A stretch of 64,000 nt of DNA from Terriglobales bacterium. GTDB taxonomy: Bacteria; Acidobacteriota; Terriglobia; Terriglobales; Acidobacteriaceae. The DNA lies in the NCBI GenBank assembly GCA_025462725.1, contig JAOAPE010000001.1:1-64000 (forward strand). The letters run 5' to 3'. Shown piece after piece: positions 26,651 to 34,878 of this stretch; position 1 is the first letter of the stretch, and each line of letters begins with the position of its first letter. The notes under the pieces are model-generated. The model had not been told where the DNA came from. It made no database searches and saw only the letters and a program-made list of their open reading frames with translations. Position numbers and translations under genes: made by a program.

Positions 26651-28183
26651 CTAGTTCCTTGATTTCCTGAATATCACCCGCACACCCTGTCGCCAGTTCT
26701 CATCCACGCCCAACAGCGTGCAGTCGATCTTCGGCGACATATACCTCAACAGCGCGTCCGTTGACGGATGCACCTGCAACGCCGGCGCCACCAGGAGCAA
26801 GAGCGGAGCCTCCGCCGAAAGCTCACGCCCCGCGAAGTATCCAAACCGCTGGAATTCCCCTCGCGCATGGTGCCAATTGACCCGCGCCCAGTAGTCCAAC
26901 CCTTGCAGCGGCAGATGCAGATCCTCGCTTGCCTTCAGCTCCAGCACCACTAGCCTTCCGTCGCGAGTGCAAGTCAGTACATCGATCATCGCGCGGTCAG
27001 CCGCCGCGAATGCGGGAACCTGCGAATAGACAAAATCCGGATCTAGCCGCGAATCAAACGCGCAAATGTCGCGCACGATCAACGACTCCAGCCATCGCTC
27101 CGGCTGCATCCGCCACAGCGCGTCATGCCTATTCCCACCCGGACGCCGTGATTCCACCACTCTCCGCATCAGGTCCGCGAATTGAGGTTCGTTGTCGGCA
27201 GTCAACGCTGTCTCGTACGCGCCCGCACCGAATGTGACCTCTTGTTGCTGCTTAAAACTTTCCGGAGCCAGCGCATTGCGTGCCCGTGCAAACTCCAGGC
27301 CATGCAGTCGAAACGCGATCTCCGTCGAACTCAGCACTACCACTTCACAATCGGAAACAATCTTCGTGATTCGCGCGATGGTCGCAGCAAATTTTTCCCG
27401 CGCTGCACTCTCATCCGGACACCGCACCAACCGCGTCGCAATATTCCCAGCGTCGGTCGTATCGAACTCATGCAGGATTTCATCCCGCTCTTCCACTTCG
27501 TACAGGTGAAACTTCGCCGCACGATGATTCAGGTGTGCGATCCGCGCGCGCAGCGTCTCCGAACTCCCTTGAGGCACAAACAGCTTCAGGCCTTCTACAA
27601 CAAAATCCACATTCCGCTCGCGACACAGATCCAGCCACAACAATCCCGAAGTCAGCGCCGCATCGACCGTGGACTGGATCTCCTGCGCATTCACGCCGAT
27701 TACCGCGAATCCGGTCTTGCCCTTGCGCAACAGCGCCCGCGCGTATGCCGGCCCAAAGCTGTGCTCCAAATCCGCCGACGTCGTCAATTTCGAGATCGTG
27801 AAATCCGGATACGCCCGCTGCAACACCCGGTACAGCAGTCGCTGATACGCCGCTCGCGCAGTCTTCTTTGCTGATGAAGTTCTCCGGTCGCGGTCACTGC
27901 ATATCTCAATCTTGATCGGACGCGCCTGCCCAAACTTCTGCACTGAAAGTTTCAGCGTTCCATTCCGCGTCTCCGCCTCCAGCACCCTGCGCACCGTGTT
28001 CCGCTCCTCTGACCACAGGTGCAGCAGACATTTTCCGTGCTCGTTTGAGATGGAATATTTGGCTGTCCCCAGATCGAAGCTGACCATGCCGTCTTCAATG
28101 ACAACGGCGCTAGGCAACTCTGCCAAAAACTCTTCGACAGTCCGCAAGAGTGAGCTGGAATCTAGTTGGGCTGCGGGGGGCAT
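26651..28183 (-). CDS. hypothetical protein with PD-(D/E)XK nuclease-like C-terminus
   Basis: A 510-residue protein without signal peptide or membrane segments. I do not recognise the first 380 residues. Near residue 420 the segment MIDVLTCTRDGRLVVLELKAS has the D-x(n)-ExK pattern and beta-hairpin form of PD-(D/E)XK nucleases, similar to the NucS/EndoMS C-terminal core; an upstream helix holds QPERWLESLIV. It could be a DNA-end or mismatch nuclease or an inactive relative. The start at 28183 is the first ATG; a TTG 15 codons earlier is possible. The divergent neighbour is a secreted VWFA protein, and the phosphatase gene follows eight bases downstream. Confidence 0.72.
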   Translation of the reverse strand: MPPAAQLDSSSLLRTVEEFLAELPSAVVIEDGMVSFDLGTAKYSISNEHGKCLLHLWSEERNTVRRVLEAETRNGTLKLSVQKFGQARPIKIEICSDRDRRTSSAKKTARAAYQRLLYRVLQRAYPDFTISKLTTSADLEHSFGPAYARALLRKGKTGFAVIGVNAQEIQSTVDAALTSGLLWLDLCRERNVDFVVEGLKLFVPQGSSETLRARIAHLNHRAAKFHLYEVEERDEILHEFDTTDAGNIATRLVRCPDESAAREKFAATIARITKIVSDCEVVVLSSTEIAFRLHGLEFARARNALAPESFKQQQEVTFGAGAYETALTADNEPQFADLMRRVVESRRPGGNRHDALWRMQPERWLESLIVRDICAFDSRLDPDFVYSQVPAFAAADRAMIDVLTCTRDGRLVVLELKASEDLHLPLQGLDYWARVNWHHARGEFQRFGYFAGRELSAEAPLLLLVAPALQVHPSTDALLRYMSPKIDCTLLGVDENWRQGVRVIFRKSRN

Positions 28184-28270
28184 GAATGTCGCGGGCAGTA
28201 TAGCTGAAGCGCCGATTGCTGGGTACAATTCGGGTGCAAGTTGGTTAATGCATTTTTCGGAGTGCGCAGA

Positions 28271-29221
28271 ATGAGATTAAGATTCCTGATCTTCCCCCTG
28301 CTTTCAACACTCTCTCTATTAGCGACTGCGCAATCATCGCATTACTCGGCGCTGTGCAATGTTATGCGTCAACCTTCAGCTGCCTCGGCTCAACCAAACA
28401 CTTCCGTTTTGAAGGTCAATGTTGAGGGGAGGCAGACCTCCCATGTGACTTCTGTCATCGCCCCGGGTGCACGCCGAATCATGATGCTGCGGGACACAGG
28501 CGGCAGCATGAGATACGAAAACGCTCAAAAGCTCGCTTTCAGCGTTGCGGAGTACTTCATCGGACAGGACGCTAGCTCCGATCAGTTCGGGCTCATCAAT
28601 TTCAATGAGGAACCTTTTGTCGATATCCCTCTCGTGAGTGGTCCTGATTTCCTGAAGCAGTGGGCTGACTTTAAGATCAGCAAGAGGATGAGAGCGACAG
28701 AAGGATCAGGGCTTTTCGACGCCGTCATTGCAGCGGTTGAGTTTTTCAAAAAAAATCAGCCTCAAGAGGGGGACAGTATTTTCATCATCTCAGATGGCAT
28801 CGATACAGCCAGCAGGGCAAGGGTATCGAAGATGAAGGAAATGCTTGTCGCATCGAAGACCAGGCTGTATTGGTTCTTTCTCGACATCCCTACACTCCAG
28901 CGCGCCGACTTTCACAAGAGAACGGAGTTGACGGAAACTGTTGCGGCCACCGGTGGTGCAATGACAGGTGCACGTCCGTCGAATACATTTCAGCTAAAGA
29001 ATGCGATTTCAGGACCCACGGAACCAGTCTTTGACCTCTCAGACAAAACACTGGCCTCGATTAAACCGAATGTGCAAGCTTTTCGCGGATTGATCGATCA
29101 TCCGCTTCGCATTGAATTTGATCTGGATTCGCCGTTGTCAAAAGCTGCCAAGATGACGGTCTCATTTCAGGACGCCTCCGGCATGCAGACACTCTGTCCT
29201 GGATACCTGTTGCCGAACTGA
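28271..29221 (+). CDS. secreted VWFA-domain protein
   Basis: A 316-residue protein with a signal peptide (LIFPLLSTLSLLATAQSS). A von Willebrand A domain occupies residues about 60-240; its MIDAS motif reads LRDTGGSMR (DxGxS), with a conserved Thr loop (ATEGSGLFDA) and a third strand IFIISDGIDTASRA. Acidobacteria carry many such VWFA-related secreted proteins of unknown role, thought to bind proteins via a metal. The GGAG eight bases before the ATG at 28271 decides the start. Confidence 0.85.
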   Translation: MRLRFLIFPLLSTLSLLATAQSSHYSALCNVMRQPSAASAQPNTSVLKVNVEGRQTSHVTSVIAPGARRIMMLRDTGGSMRYENAQKLAFSVAEYFIGQDASSDQFGLINFNEEPFVDIPLVSGPDFLKQWADFKISKRMRATEGSGLFDAVIAAVEFFKKNQPQEGDSIFIISDGIDTASRARVSKMKEMLVASKTRLYWFFLDIPTLQRADFHKRTELTETVAATGGAMTGARPSNTFQLKNAISGPTEPVFDLSDKTLASIKPNVQAFRGLIDHPLRIEFDLDSPLSKAAKMTVSFQDASGMQTLCPGYLLPN

Positions 29222-29237
29222 TCAGGCGGGCCGGCAC

Positions 29238-29627
29238 TTACTGCAGCGTCTTCAGATACGCCACAATTTGCCAGCGCTGTTGTTCCGCCAGCCTGCTCCA
29301 CGACGGCATCCCCTTGCCCAAACTCCCGTTCGTGAGCAGCCATTGCAATTCGCCGGGCTTGGCGTTTCGAATGGTCTCCGAGTGCAGGTTCGGACGCTTG
29401 CCCTTGCCCTCCGCCGTCACCCCGTGACAAGAAGCGCAATATTGCAGGAACAATTTCTGCCCGACCAACACCGCCTGCGCGTCGTTGTCATAAGGATTCG
29501 CCCGCGTTCGCTCCTTCTCCGGAACCTTCGCCGACCACGATCCTTCCACCGCCAGCCCGGCCACCAGCATGCAACACGCGAACAAGCAGATCGCGAATGC
29601 GTGATTGAAGACTTTGCGCACCGTCAT
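29238..29627 (-). CDS. mono-heme c-type cytochrome
   Basis: A 129-residue protein with an N-terminal membrane segment or signal (FAICLFACCMLVAGLAVEG). One heme site CASCH (LQYCASCHGVTAEGKGKRP) and a methionine ligand segment GKGMPSWSRL followed by the terminal helix WQIVAYLKTLQ identify a class I cytochrome c. It would carry electrons on the periplasmic side. Its ATG overlaps the stop of the upstream barrel gene (ATGA), and the pair lies behind a Fur-box-like palindrome. Confidence 0.93.
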   Translation of the reverse strand: MTVRKVFNHAFAICLFACCMLVAGLAVEGSWSAKVPEKERTRANPYDNDAQAVLVGQKLFLQYCASCHGVTAEGKGKRPNLHSETIRNAKPGELQWLLTNGSLGKGMPSWSRLAEQQRWQIVAYLKTLQ

Positions 29628-30502
29628 CTCCTCCTCAGCTTCGAGGCGATCTGCTCGATCTCGTACGACACGCCAAACCTGAACGTGAACCCGTGGCTGT
29701 TGTCATTCAGCCCGAATCCCGGCGAGAGTTTGAAATTCATCCCCATCGGAGTACGCAAGCTCGCCACGGGCGCGATGTAGTGCGAGGTATCGCGCAGGCC
29801 GAAGCTCTGGTGGTCGCCGAGCCCGCCGTACATCTCCGCGCCCAGCGAGAAATTCTCTTTGCAGAACGTGCACATGGTAGCGCTCGCCGCCAGTGACAGC
29901 GGACGACTCACTCCCAGCGCATATCCAAACTCCCACGGCTCCAATGCCTTCAGGTTTTTCTCGGCGATGAAGTTCTCTGAGATGTTCCACCCCTTCACAT
30001 TGCTTGAGCCGATCAGCTTCAACTCGATCTCCCGTTTCTTCTCGCTGCGGTCATTGCGCTCGCCGGCATCGGCGTTTCCATCATGGCCAACAATTTCGCG
30101 CATGGATTTGTCCGCGCCGTTCACGTTCGCGAACTCCACGTACAGCACCGGATTGATCCAGTGCTCGCGCATCATCGGACGAAAACGATTCTCCAATTTG
30201 TATCCCGTGAACACCGTGCTCCCGCGCGCAGTGGTCTGGCCGTCAAGGTACAGCTCAGACGTCCACCATCCTTTCACGCCGTATTCCAACTCCAGCGTGC
30301 TCGCGTGAAAAGTGTTTCCGGCCTTCGGCGAAGCCGTCAGCGATTGGATCGCGACCTCAAGGTCCCCCGGCTCTTCCATCTGGTGCGAGTAAGTGACAAA
30401 GTAGTTCTCTTGCGCAGCAGCAGAGAGCGAAAACAGCATGAACGCGGTAAACGCAAATAACTGCGCGGAGAGTTTAGGGCGGGAAGAAGGATGGCTGAAC
30501 AA
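29624..30502 (-). CDS. secreted outer-membrane-barrel-like protein, iron-regulated
   Basis: A 292-residue protein with a signal peptide (LFAFTAFMLFSLSAAAQ) and repeated amphipathic beta strands (TLELEYGVKGWWTSELYLDG, INPVLYVEFAN, FGYALGVSRPL, FTFRFGVSYEIE) that suggest a beta barrel. It carries a CTFC pair in the middle. I recognise no named family. Its stop overlaps the cytochrome c start by four bases, so both come from one transcript. A near-perfect Fur-type palindrome sits 27 bp before its start. Confidence 0.7.
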   Translation of the reverse strand: MFSHPSSRPKLSAQLFAFTAFMLFSLSAAAQENYFVTYSHQMEEPGDLEVAIQSLTASPKAGNTFHASTLELEYGVKGWWTSELYLDGQTTARGSTVFTGYKLENRFRPMMREHWINPVLYVEFANVNGADKSMREIVGHDGNADAGERNDRSEKKREIELKLIGSSNVKGWNISENFIAEKNLKALEPWEFGYALGVSRPLSLAASATMCTFCKENFSLGAEMYGGLGDHQSFGLRDTSHYIAPVASLRTPMGMNFKLSPGFGLNDNSHGFTFRFGVSYEIEQIASKLRRR

Positions 30503-30528
30503 GGCGGGAAACGATTCCTTAATTGATT

Positions 30529-30557
30529 TTGAAAATGAAAATGAATTTCATTTTCAA
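30529..30557. promoter_or_regulatory. Fur-box-like operator
   Basis: TTGAAAATGAAA (30529-30540) and TTTCATTTTCAA (30546-30557) are exact inverted copies around ATGAA. The form TGAAAAT-N-AATTTCA inside it fits the 7-1-7 Fur recognition pattern. It lies between the barrel/cytochrome pair (27 bp away) and the divergent glycosyltransferase gene (55 bp away). Confidence 0.75.
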
Positions 30558-30611
30558 TTAGGATTGTAACAACCTGCCCGCCTCCGGTCAAAACGAATAG
30601 ACTCGTAACCC

Positions 30612-32147
30612 ATGAGTTCTGACCAGCCCCTCTGGCACCGCCCGCTCGCTCCCGCGCTCGCCATCGCCGCCTTCACCCTCGCATTGCACATGTGGACCAA
30701 CGGCGGCTACGGATACTTCCGCGACGAACTCTATTTCCTCGCTTGTGGCGAGCATCTCGCCTGGGGATACGCCGACATGTCTCCCATGGTCGCCCTCCTC
30801 GCCAAACTAAGCCGCGCTCTCTTCGGCGATTCACTGCACGCTATCCGCTTCTTCCCCGCACTCGCCGGGCCGGTCGTAATTGGCATCACCGGACTCATCA
30901 CCCGCGCTCTCGGCGGCAAACGCTTCGCCACTTTTCTCGCCTGCCTCTGCGTGCTCGTCGCACCCATTTACCTCGGCATCGATGATTTTCTTTCGATGAA
31001 CGCCTTCGAACCCATCTTTTGGATGGGCGGTATTTACGCCATCATCCTCGCCATCAAGCGTGACGATCCAAAAAAGTGGCTCTGGTTCGGCGTCCTCGCC
31101 GGACTCGGACTCATGAACAAGCACTCGATGGCGTTCTTCGGACTCGCCGTGCTGATCGCCGTTATTCTCACGCCCGAGCGCCGCTTCCTAGCCAATAAAT
31201 GGATATGGATCGCTGGCGTCATCGCTTTCCTGATCTTCGCCCCCAACATCCTCTGGCAGATCAAACATCATTGGGCCACGCTGGAACTTTTGCGCAACGT
31301 GCAGAAGATGGGGAAGAACGTTGTCCTCGGGCCCGGAGCATTTCTCGGCCAGCAAGTCTTCATCATGAACCCGCTAGCTGCGCCCGTGTGGCTCACCGGA
31401 CTTTACTTCTTTTTATTTCATCCGGAGGGCAAGCGCTTCCGCATTCTAGGCGTCACCTATCTAGTCTTCCTCGCTCAGATGATACTCATGCACGGCAAGA
31501 ATTATTACCTTGCGCCGATCTATCCCATGCTGCTCGCCGGCGGCGCAGTCCTGTGGGAACAATGGCTCACGAGACCAAAACTCCACTGGGCGCGATACGC
31601 CTATCCCGCGCTTCTAGTCATCAGCGGCATCATCATCGCTCCGCTAGTGATTCCCGTCCTGCCTGTCGAATCTTTTCTGCGCTATCAGTCCAAGCTGGGA
31701 ATCTCAACGCCGAAGACCGAAGTCGCACATCGCGGCTTGCTGCCGCAACACTTTGGTGACCGCTTCGGATGGCCCGAGATGGTCGAGCAGGTTGCCAAGA
31801 TTTACAACTCACTGCCGCCAGATGAGCGCGCCAAGACTGCCATCTTCGCGAACAACTACGGCGAAGCTGGTGCGATTGATTTCTTCGGCCCCAAGTACGG
31901 CCTGCCCAAAGCCATCAGCGGACACCAGAACTATTGGTTCTGGGGCCCGCGCGATTACACCGGAGAGATTTTGATCGTCTTACAAGACGACCGCGAGTCT
32001 CTAGAGAGCAAGTGCAATTCGGTGGAAGAGGTTGGAATGGTCGATCATCCGTACGCCATGGCAGAGGAACACAATGCCATTTTCATTTGTCGCGGTCTGA
32101 AGTGGAACTTGCACGAGATTTGGCCGAAGTTGAAACATTGGAATTGA
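30612..32147 (+). CDS. ArnT/PMT-like (GT39) membrane glycosyltransferase
   Basis: A 511-residue integral membrane protein with about ten hydrophobic segments. The first loop has the acidic pair typical of the GT39/GT83 catalytic region (GGYGYFRDELYFLACGEHLAWGYADMSP, with RDE). These enzymes move a sugar from a polyprenyl-phosphate donor to lipid or protein in the periplasm. A soluble C-terminal domain (residues about 360-511) has no name known to me. The 3' end overlaps the convergent gene at 32083 by 65 bp. Confidence 0.85.
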   Translation: MSSDQPLWHRPLAPALAIAAFTLALHMWTNGGYGYFRDELYFLACGEHLAWGYADMSPMVALLAKLSRALFGDSLHAIRFFPALAGPVVIGITGLITRALGGKRFATFLACLCVLVAPIYLGIDDFLSMNAFEPIFWMGGIYAIILAIKRDDPKKWLWFGVLAGLGLMNKHSMAFFGLAVLIAVILTPERRFLANKWIWIAGVIAFLIFAPNILWQIKHHWATLELLRNVQKMGKNVVLGPGAFLGQQVFIMNPLAAPVWLTGLYFFLFHPEGKRFRILGVTYLVFLAQMILMHGKNYYLAPIYPMLLAGGAVLWEQWLTRPKLHWARYAYPALLVISGIIIAPLVIPVLPVESFLRYQSKLGISTPKTEVAHRGLLPQHFGDRFGWPEMVEQVAKIYNSLPPDERAKTAIFANNYGEAGAIDFFGPKYGLPKAISGHQNYWFWGPRDYTGEILIVLQDDRESLESKCNSVEEVGMVDHPYAMAEEHNAIFICRGLKWNLHEIWPKLKHWN

Positions 32148-32982
32148 CCGGCGGTGATTTCTTCTCCGCTTCCTCCGTTCCCATGCCACGCGTATCGCGA
32201 TACCACGGGTGCTTGAACCGCAAGAGGTTCGCAAAGCTGCGCGTGGGATTCAGCGTCATCCGGTAAAAACGAGTCTTGCCCGGATGCTCAGCGTGCTCCA
32301 GCCTTCGTATCAGCCATCGGTCCACCGCATCCTCGGCAACGATCAACCCCATGCCCGCCGTTGGAGTCATCACCAGGTCAACATATCCGGCTGTGCCGCG
32401 CTTCATTCCCACATGGCCGATCGTCGCCTCGCTCATCGGACCGATCTCGAATTGCGTGCTGTACGCCGCCGCCCAAGCCATTGCTCGCAACCGGCTGTTC
32501 CAATAACGGAATGTTTTGCCGATTACAGCCTGCTTACCTGTCGGATCATTCTGCACTTCGATGTAGCCGGTTATCGCACCCTGCATCGGATGTCCCACGT
32601 AGTTGGTAAAAATGGAATCCCCATCGCCCCAGCCATGTATGTTTTCAACCGAGCGCACGTAGTCGCCTAGGAATGGTCCTGAAAATCCGTGTCGTGTCTT
32701 CCGCTGCATCATGCGTGCCCCATGCTGCATGCTGAGGAAGAAGAACGATTGCCGCATGGCATCGGCCCACTGAAATGACCGCTTCACCTCCACCGGTTTT
32801 GTCAGCACAATCGATTGCGGGGAAGCATCGTCCGCCGATGAGAAAGGTGATGGCCTGTGCGGGAAAAAATCCTCCAAAACGCAATCTTGAGCGGAAAGCG
32901 TTGTTGCCAAGAAAAGGATGACTAAGAAGCAAGGCGTTCGTAACACGGTCGGTCTCGAATTAGGTACATTCTTGAGATGCAA
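32083..32982 (-). CDS. secreted hypothetical protein
   Basis: A 299-residue protein with a signal segment (LRTPCFLVILFLATTLSAQ). The body holds MQHGARMMQRKTRHGFSGPF, a WGDGDSIFTNYVGHPMQGA block and repeated small-residue helices. The NYxGHPxxGA block is reminiscent of envelope-associated DUF3943-like proteins, but I would not assign the family. The C-terminal 60 residues are low complexity and overlap the end of the glycosyltransferase gene on the other strand; the true stop region may therefore be dispensable. Function unknown. Confidence 0.7.
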   Translation of the reverse strand: MHLKNVPNSRPTVLRTPCFLVILFLATTLSAQDCVLEDFFPHRPSPFSSADDASPQSIVLTKPVEVKRSFQWADAMRQSFFFLSMQHGARMMQRKTRHGFSGPFLGDYVRSVENIHGWGDGDSIFTNYVGHPMQGAITGYIEVQNDPTGKQAVIGKTFRYWNSRLRAMAWAAAYSTQFEIGPMSEATIGHVGMKRGTAGYVDLVMTPTAGMGLIVAEDAVDRWLIRRLEHAEHPGKTRFYRMTLNPTRSFANLLRFKHPWYRDTRGMGTEEAEKKSPPVNSNVSTSAKSRASSTSDRDK

Positions 32983-33024
32983 CAGGGATTGCCGACGAGT
33001 TCCCGCATCATCCTTTTTCCGCGT

Positions 33025-33453
33025 TTAGCGGTCCATTCTTTCGAGCAACGGGCCAAGAAGAAACGCGACAAAAAATCCGATGGAATAGATTGCGGCGGAA
33101 GCCCAAAGCAGTATCTTGCTTAACTTGCTCGCCGTGTCGCACGCTGACGGATCGTCCGCAGCGCATCCAATAGAATCGCTGCGTAATCTCGGAGCAATCA
33201 AATACATACTGATAAAACTCGCCGAGATCAATGCGCCGGAAATACTGAACACCCACACCTTATGGTGTGACAGAGTAACCAGCCAGGGGAATGCGGAAAG
33301 GAACGAAGCTACCGTCGCGCCCAGACCCGCTAATACGAGCAAGGATGGAAGCGCACAACACAACAACGTGCTCAACGACGTGAACAGTGAAAAGTAGCTG
33401 AGCACCGCTGGTTGTACGCTTCCCCGATTTCGTATGTTTTCGTTCGTCTGCAT
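33025..33453 (-). CDS. MerT/MerC-like metal transport membrane protein
   Basis: A 142-residue protein with four hydrophobic segments. TM1 carries a vicinal cysteine pair in STLLCCALPSLLVLAGLGATVA, the hallmark of mercuric transporters of the MerT/MerC/MerF kind, and a second cysteine pair lies in a loop (GCAADDPSACD). It should pass a soft metal ion across the inner membrane, receiving it from the MerP-like HMA protein encoded just upstream. The ATG at 33453 lies four bases after the HMA stop. No merA reductase or merR is seen here, so the metal could be mercury, copper or another thiophilic ion. Confidence 0.78.
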   Translation of the reverse strand: MQTNENIRNRGSVQPAVLSYFSLFTSLSTLLCCALPSLLVLAGLGATVASFLSAFPWLVTLSHHKVWVFSISGALISASFISMYLIAPRLRSDSIGCAADDPSACDTASKLSKILLWASAAIYSIGFFVAFLLGPLLERMDR

Positions 33454-33457
33454 TTTC

Positions 33458-33955
33458 TTACTTCGCAAGTTCTATGGATGTCAATTGCATCGAATCAACT
33501 GATTTTCCTTTCAGCACTTCTCCTATCGTTCCAGTTGCCAATACATTTTTTCCCACCAGTTTGCGTGCTTGATCCAAAATCGCGGGCTCGCCAGTCAGGG
33601 TAAACGTATCGTTGCTGCCGAAGACCTTCAGTTTGAGTGTCCCTGATTCAGAAACGATGACGCCGTTCGCAGTCACCTTCGATTGTTTTGTGGTGAAGCC
33701 GTTTTTTGAAATTGCTTCTAACAGTTGTTTCATGGCAACGGAATTACCCGGCTTCAGGTTCATCGTTGCCAATCCCTTGTTCAGGCTTACCTCCACCGTT
33801 TCCACTCCCTTGACGCTTTTCATGGCCACGCGCACGGCGTGGGCGCACACTTCTCAATCCATGCCAAAAACGCTCAGCTCTACATGACGCAATTCCGCTT
33901 GCGCCAAAGTCGCGGACAATAACATCACCGTTAGCAACACGAGTGACTTTTTCAT
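33458..33955 (-). CDS. MerP-like HMA selenoprotein (UGA at codon 34)
   Basis: Reading through an in-frame TGA (33856-33854) gives a 165-residue secreted protein. It has a signal peptide (MKKSLVLLTVMLLSATLAQA), then a heavy-metal-associated domain whose motif reads GMDUEVCAHAV, so the first ligand of the CxxC pair is selenocysteine. The ferredoxin-like remainder (VAMKSVKGVETVEVSLNKG) is normal. A second, OB-like domain follows (residues about 90-165). It probably binds a soft metal in the periplasm and hands it to the adjacent MerT-like protein. AAAGGAA precedes the ATG at 33955. A SECIS-like hairpin follows the TGA and selD is 7.6 kb away. Conventional annotation would begin at an internal GTG (33850) and lose the signal and the metal site. 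Confidence 0.82.
33826..33842 (-). promoter_or_regulatory. bacterial SECIS-like hairpin in HMA gene
   Basis: Twelve nt after the UGA, CCACGC pairs with GCGTGG around the five-base apical loop CGTGC; a further G-C pair outside a C-C mismatch can extend it. The loop lies 18-22 nt after UGA with G at its second position, as in the bacterial SECIS model. Confidence 0.6.
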
Positions 33956-33966
33956 GACGGTTCCTT

Positions 33967-34824
33967 TCATTTTGCGTGCTGATGTTGAAACAAGAAATAA
34001 CTGACATTCATTACGAATCGCACCCGTTCCGGCTGTAAGAGTGGTCCAACGTTTCTATACACCGGGAACTGCACTCCGAATTCGACTGCATAGTTTTTCT
34101 TGATACCTAAAGCCGAGGGGCCCACAAAAACTTGGTGCGCCTGACTGCCCGCGATCTCCGCGCCTGCGCCCCGCGCAGGTCCTGAACGTTCTCCCGTCAA
34201 CTCAGCGAAGATCCGCCAGTCCCAGAACTGCGGTTCTTTGCGCCACGAGACTGGCCGATACCCATAGACCAAGCTGTATGTGAATACATCCGGCCGCTTG
34301 TCGCCGGACCTTTCCACGAAGCCCGTGTACACGCCCCCCACCCACACATAATTGCTGCGTGACGCCATGCCAGTGACTACTCCGCCTGTGAATCCAGGAG
34401 CCCGTGTTAGGCTTCCCAAAACTCCTGACCCCGTCTGCGGACCCGGCACAACCAGCCCACCAAAAGCGGTGCTCTCGAACCGCGTTCCCACCTTTGACGC
34501 GTTGTGGTGGAAACGCCAGGCCACATTGGTTTCGAAGTCGTCCCCCGCTTGCAACCTCGTCGGTGGCAGCGATGCGTTGCTTAGAACTGCCGGCGCTGAG
34601 ACTGACATCATCAAATGCGGAGTGAATCCATACCCGATCAATCCGCGGCTAGTTAGCTGGTTTCCTGAAACGCTGTTTCTTCCTGCAAATGTCAGGTCGA
34701 AGCTCCATTCGCCTTGTGAGTTCACAGGCGTAGCCAGTCCGAAGACCGGGCCGTGGCCGGAAGCAACCGCTGCTGTGCATAGAGCGATTGAAGTCAGTAA
34801 TACGAGTATTGGGCGATTCATCAT
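33967..34824 (-). CDS. secreted barrel-like protein of the metal operon
   Basis: A 285-residue protein with a signal peptide (ILVLLTSIALCTAAVASGHGP) and alternating strands (EWSFDLTFAGRNSVSGNQL, FTHPHLMMSVSAPAVL-like segments, NYVWVGGVYTGFVE, YAVEFGVQFPVYRN) that fit an outer-membrane beta barrel. It ends in a His-rich FQHQHAK. It lies 11 bases upstream of the Sec-HMA gene in the same direction, so a role in metal passage or sensing at the outer membrane is suggested by context only. Confidence 0.72.
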   Translation of the reverse strand: MMNRPILVLLTSIALCTAAVASGHGPVFGLATPVNSQGEWSFDLTFAGRNSVSGNQLTSRGLIGYGFTPHLMMSVSAPAVLSNASLPPTRLQAGDDFETNVAWRFHHNASKVGTRFESTAFGGLVVPGPQTGSGVLGSLTRAPGFTGGVVTGMASRSNYVWVGGVYTGFVERSGDKRPDVFTYSLVYGYRPVSWRKEPQFWDWRIFAELTGERSGPARGAGAEIAGSQAHQVFVGPSALGIKKNYAVEFGVQFPVYRNVGPLLQPERVRFVMNVSYFLFQHQHAK

Positions 34825-34878
34825 TCCCTTTCAAGACGGAGATTTCCGTGATCGCATGTAGTGCGACAGAAAGGGAGA

